Of a DNA stretch of 9,573 nucleotides, positions 8,031 to 9,573 are shown in pieces. Position numbers and translations under genes: made by a program. Under the pieces are notes generated by a model. The model saw nothing but the letters and a program-made list of their open reading frames with translations, did no database searches and was not told the DNA's origin. The stretch is from Pseudonocardiales bacterium (GTDB lineage Bacteria > Actinomycetota > Actinomycetes > Mycobacteriales > Jatrophihabitantaceae), in NCBI GenBank assembly GCA_030840415.1, contig JAVEEO010000258.1, positions 1 through 9,573 of the forward strand, read 5' to 3'. Position 1 is the stretch's first letter. Each line of letters starts with the position of its first letter.

Positions 8031-9017
8031 ATGGCAAACCAGGATTGGTTCGACAGGGACTTCTACAAGTCCCTGGGCGTCGCCTCCGACGCGTCGGACT
8101 CGGACATCAAGAAGTCCTATCGCAAGCTGGCCAAGGACCTGCACCCGGACAAGAACCCCGGAGATGCCAGGGCCGAGCAGCGGTTCAAGGAGGTCAGCGA
8201 GGCCTACTCGGTGCTCTCCGACCCCGCCCAGCGCAAGGAGTACGACGCGGTGCGGGCGATGGCCCACGGCCGGGCCCGGTTCACCGCCGGCAGCGGGCCG
8301 TCCGGTGGCTTCTCCGACGACGTGTTCTCCGGCTTCTTCAGCCGGCAGTCCGGTCGGCAGGCGCCAGGCGGCTACAACAGCCAGGGCGGCAACATCAACA
8401 TCGAGGACCTGCTGTCGGGCATGTTCACCGGCGGCGGCGCGAGCGGTTTCGGCCAGGCGCCGCCGCGCACCGGCAGTGACGTCGAAGCCAGCACGTCGCT
8501 GACCTTCCGGCAGGCCGTGGAGGGGGATACGGTGAGCCTGCGCCGCGGCGACGGTTCCACCATCACCACCCGGGTGCCGGCCGGCGTCAAGGACGGGCAG
8601 AAGATCCGGTTGCGCGGCAAGGGCAATCCGGGTTCCAGTGGCAATGGCGACCTGATCCTCACCGTGACGGTCGAGCCGCACCCGCTGTTCGGCCGGTCCG
8701 GCGACGACCTGACCGTGACGGTCCCGGTGACTTTCGCCGAGGCCGCGCTCGGCGCCCAGATCGCGGTACCGACCTTCGACGGCTCGACCGTGACCGTCAA
8801 GCTGCCGCCGGGCACCCCGTCCGGCCGGGTGCTGCGGGTCAAGGGCAAGGGCGTCGCCCGCAAGGACGGCTCGGCCGGGGACCTGCTGGTCAGCGTCTCG
8901 GTCGCGGTTCCGCAGAAGCTGGACGGCGCCGCTCGGGAGGCCGTCGAGGCCTACGCGGCGGCCACCGCCGGTGACGATCCGCGGGCGGGCCTGGTGGCGC
9001 AGGCGAGGTCGGTATGA
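8031..9017 (+). CDS. dnaJ: DnaJ co-chaperone lacking the zinc-finger domain
   Basis: This is a 328-residue Hsp40 that delivers substrates to DnaK and stimulates its ATPase. The J domain is at 9-75 with the essential HPD at 38-40. It is followed by a Gly/Phe/Ser-rich region at about 85-145 containing [12 protein letters not shown]. The two C-terminal beta domains run from about 150: [35 protein letters not shown] at 182-198, [13 protein letters not shown], and a dimerisation end to 328. The four CXXCXGXG repeats of class-A DnaJ are absent; the protein has no cysteine at all. Beta domain I passes directly from VSLRR to [13 protein letters not shown]. Outside that gap it resembles mycobacterial DnaJ1 closely, down to the DPRAGL-type C-terminus. 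GGAGG lies nine bases before the ATG at 8031, and MANQDWF is a typical start. The gap of 79 bases from grpE shows no promoter I can recognise. The stop overlaps the hspR start. Confidence 0.95.
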   Translation: MANQDWFDRDFYKSLGVASDASDSDIKKSYRKLAKDLHPDKNPGDARAEQRFKEVSEAYSVLSDPAQRKEYDAVRAMAHGRARFTAGSGPSGGFSDDVFSGFFSRQSGRQAPGGYNSQGGNINIEDLLSGMFTGGGASGFGQAPPRTGSDVEASTSLTFRQAVEGDTVSLRRGDGSTITTRVPAGVKDGQKIRLRGKGNPGSSGNGDLILTVTVEPHPLFGRSGDDLTVTVPVTFAEAALGAQIAVPTFDGSTVTVKLPPGTPSGRVLRVKGKGVARKDGSAGDLLVSVSVAVPQKLDGAAREAVEAYAAATAGDDPRAGLVAQARSV

Positions 9018-9451
9018 CCGTGCCCCGCTTCCCGGAATCCGCCGCGGTCTTCGTGATCTCGGTGGCGGCCGAGCTCGCCGGCATGCATCCGCAGACCCTG
9101 CGCCAGTACGACCGGCTCGGGCTGGTGTCGCCGCACCGCACCCCAGGTCGTGGCCGTCGTTACTCCGCCCGCGACATCGAGCAGCTGCGCGAGGTGCAGC
9201 GGCTGTCGCAGGAGGAGGGCGTCAACCTGGCGGGCATCAAGCGCATCCTCGAGCTGGAGAACGAGGTGCACGAGCTGCGTAGCCGGCTCGCCCAGGTCGA
9301 GGAGGACCGCCGGCGCTCCAGCCGGTCCGCTGCCACGCTGCGGTCGCGCCGGTTGTTCGCCGCCGGGCCGGCCGGCGACATCGTCTCCGTGCCGATGGGC
9401 CGGCCGTTCTCCGATCCCGGTAGCGCCCTGGTGGTCTGGCGCCCGAACTAG
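9014..9451 (+). CDS. hspR: HspR, MerR-family heat-shock repressor
   Basis: This is a 145-residue autorepressor of the dnaK operon that binds HAIR operators. The MerR-type winged helix-turn-helix occupies about 13-50: [20 protein letters not shown] and [39 protein letters not shown] and [20 protein letters not shown] follow, then a coiled coil to about 100 and a variable basic segment. The end SALVVWRP matches the C-terminus of actinobacterial HspR, but only one residue (Asn) follows before TAG. Homologues as I recall them carry a few more basic residues there. The ATG overlaps the dnaJ stop by four bases (ATGA), indicating translational coupling and an HspR level tied to the operon. The stop codon coincides with the apparent edge of an insertion sequence. 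No cysteines. Confidence 0.95.
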   Translation: MTVPRFPESAAVFVISVAAELAGMHPQTLRQYDRLGLVSPHRTPGRGRRYSARDIEQLREVQRLSQEEGVNLAGIKRILELENEVHELRSRLAQVEEDRRRSSRSAATLRSRRLFAAGPAGDIVSVPMGRPFSDPGSALVVWRPN

Positions 9452-9573
9452 TGGCGCGTGTCATTAGTTAGTTTGCGCTTGCCGGTGCGCGAGAATGGGT
9501 TATGCCTGCTCGTCCTGCGCCTGCTCTTGGTTTGCGTGTTGGTGATCGGGAGCGGTTGTCAGCGTTGACGAGG
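9449..9573 (+). mobile_element. Left end of an IS630-like insertion sequence (runs off the window)
   Basis: Base composition and codon style change abruptly after the hspR stop. The stretch GTGGCGCGTGTCATTAGTTA after the TA at 9449-9450 looks like an insertion-sequence terminus, and about 50 bases later an IS630-type transposase begins. IS630/Tc1-like elements insert at TA dinucleotides, often in CTAG, and CTAG stands at 9448-9451. The right end, with its inverted repeat and second TA, is outside the window. Confidence 0.6.
9502..9573 (+). CDS. IS630-family transposase, N-terminal fragment
   Basis: Twenty-four codons from the ATG at 9502 remain open to the end of the window. The N-terminus MPARPAPALGLR, then GDRERLSALTR, fits the start of actinobacterial IS630-family transposases (PAPAL-L-EGDRE-L-LTRS-type), which goes on to a helix-turn-helix and a DDE catalytic core not visible here. 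The codons often end in T (CCT, GCT, CGT, GTT, GGT), unlike the G/C-ending codons of every other gene in the window, which supports a foreign origin. No clear ribosome binding site is seen upstream; AATGGG is the nearest. Confidence 0.65.
   Translation, partial: MPARPAPALGLRVGDRERLSALTR

Noticed and set aside
8023..8502. ATG at 8023 close to the GGAGG as an alternative to the dnaJ start
   Set aside because: It is in another frame and encodes a Ser/Arg/Pro-rich shadow protein. The ATG at 8031 begins the conserved J domain.

Overview
This is a high-GC window with codons that strongly prefer G or C in the third position. GGAGG-type ribosome binding sites, a dnaK-grpE-dnaJ-hspR operon and a HAIR-like operator point to an actinomycete (Actinomycetota). 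The sequence does not settle the genus. As far as I recall, Mycobacterium tuberculosis also has an Rv0338c-type Fe-S reductase, an amino-acid permease and the dnaK operon in the same general neighbourhood, so the layout looks like inherited chromosome for most of its length.

Layout. Positions 1-176 (minus strand) hold the first 58 residues of a lipoprotein that runs off the window. Divergent from it is a TauE/SafE-family membrane protein (292-1056, plus), probably leaderless. It converges on a large membrane-anchored Fe-S oxidoreductase of the CCG/heterodisulfide-reductase type (1079-3328, minus). A 179-base gap (3329-3507) upstream of the oxidoreductase contains a clean inverted repeat inside a plausible promoter. 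Next is an APC-family amino-acid permease (3508-5130, minus). A 280-base divergent region (5131-5410) separates it from the heat-shock operon dnaK (5411-7273), grpE (7328-7951), dnaJ (8031-9017) and hspR (9014-9451), all on the plus strand. The last ~120 bases are the left end of an IS630-like insertion sequence with the start of its transposase (9502 onward).

How it works together. DnaK, GrpE and DnaJ form the Hsp70 machine, and HspR is its autorepressor. In the dnaK promoter region a HAIR-like operator lies between the two boxes of a SigH/SigR-like promoter, with a TTGACA-type promoter just downstream. This suggests dual control by heat (HspR) and by thiol-oxidative stress (SigH). Two features depart from the textbook operon: the operonic DnaJ has no zinc-finger domain, and the insertion sequence abuts the last sense codon of hspR, apparently supplying its stop codon. 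I found no CRISPR array, tRNA, rRNA or obvious wholly new system. The points most worth a second look are these two departures and the nested promoter/operator.
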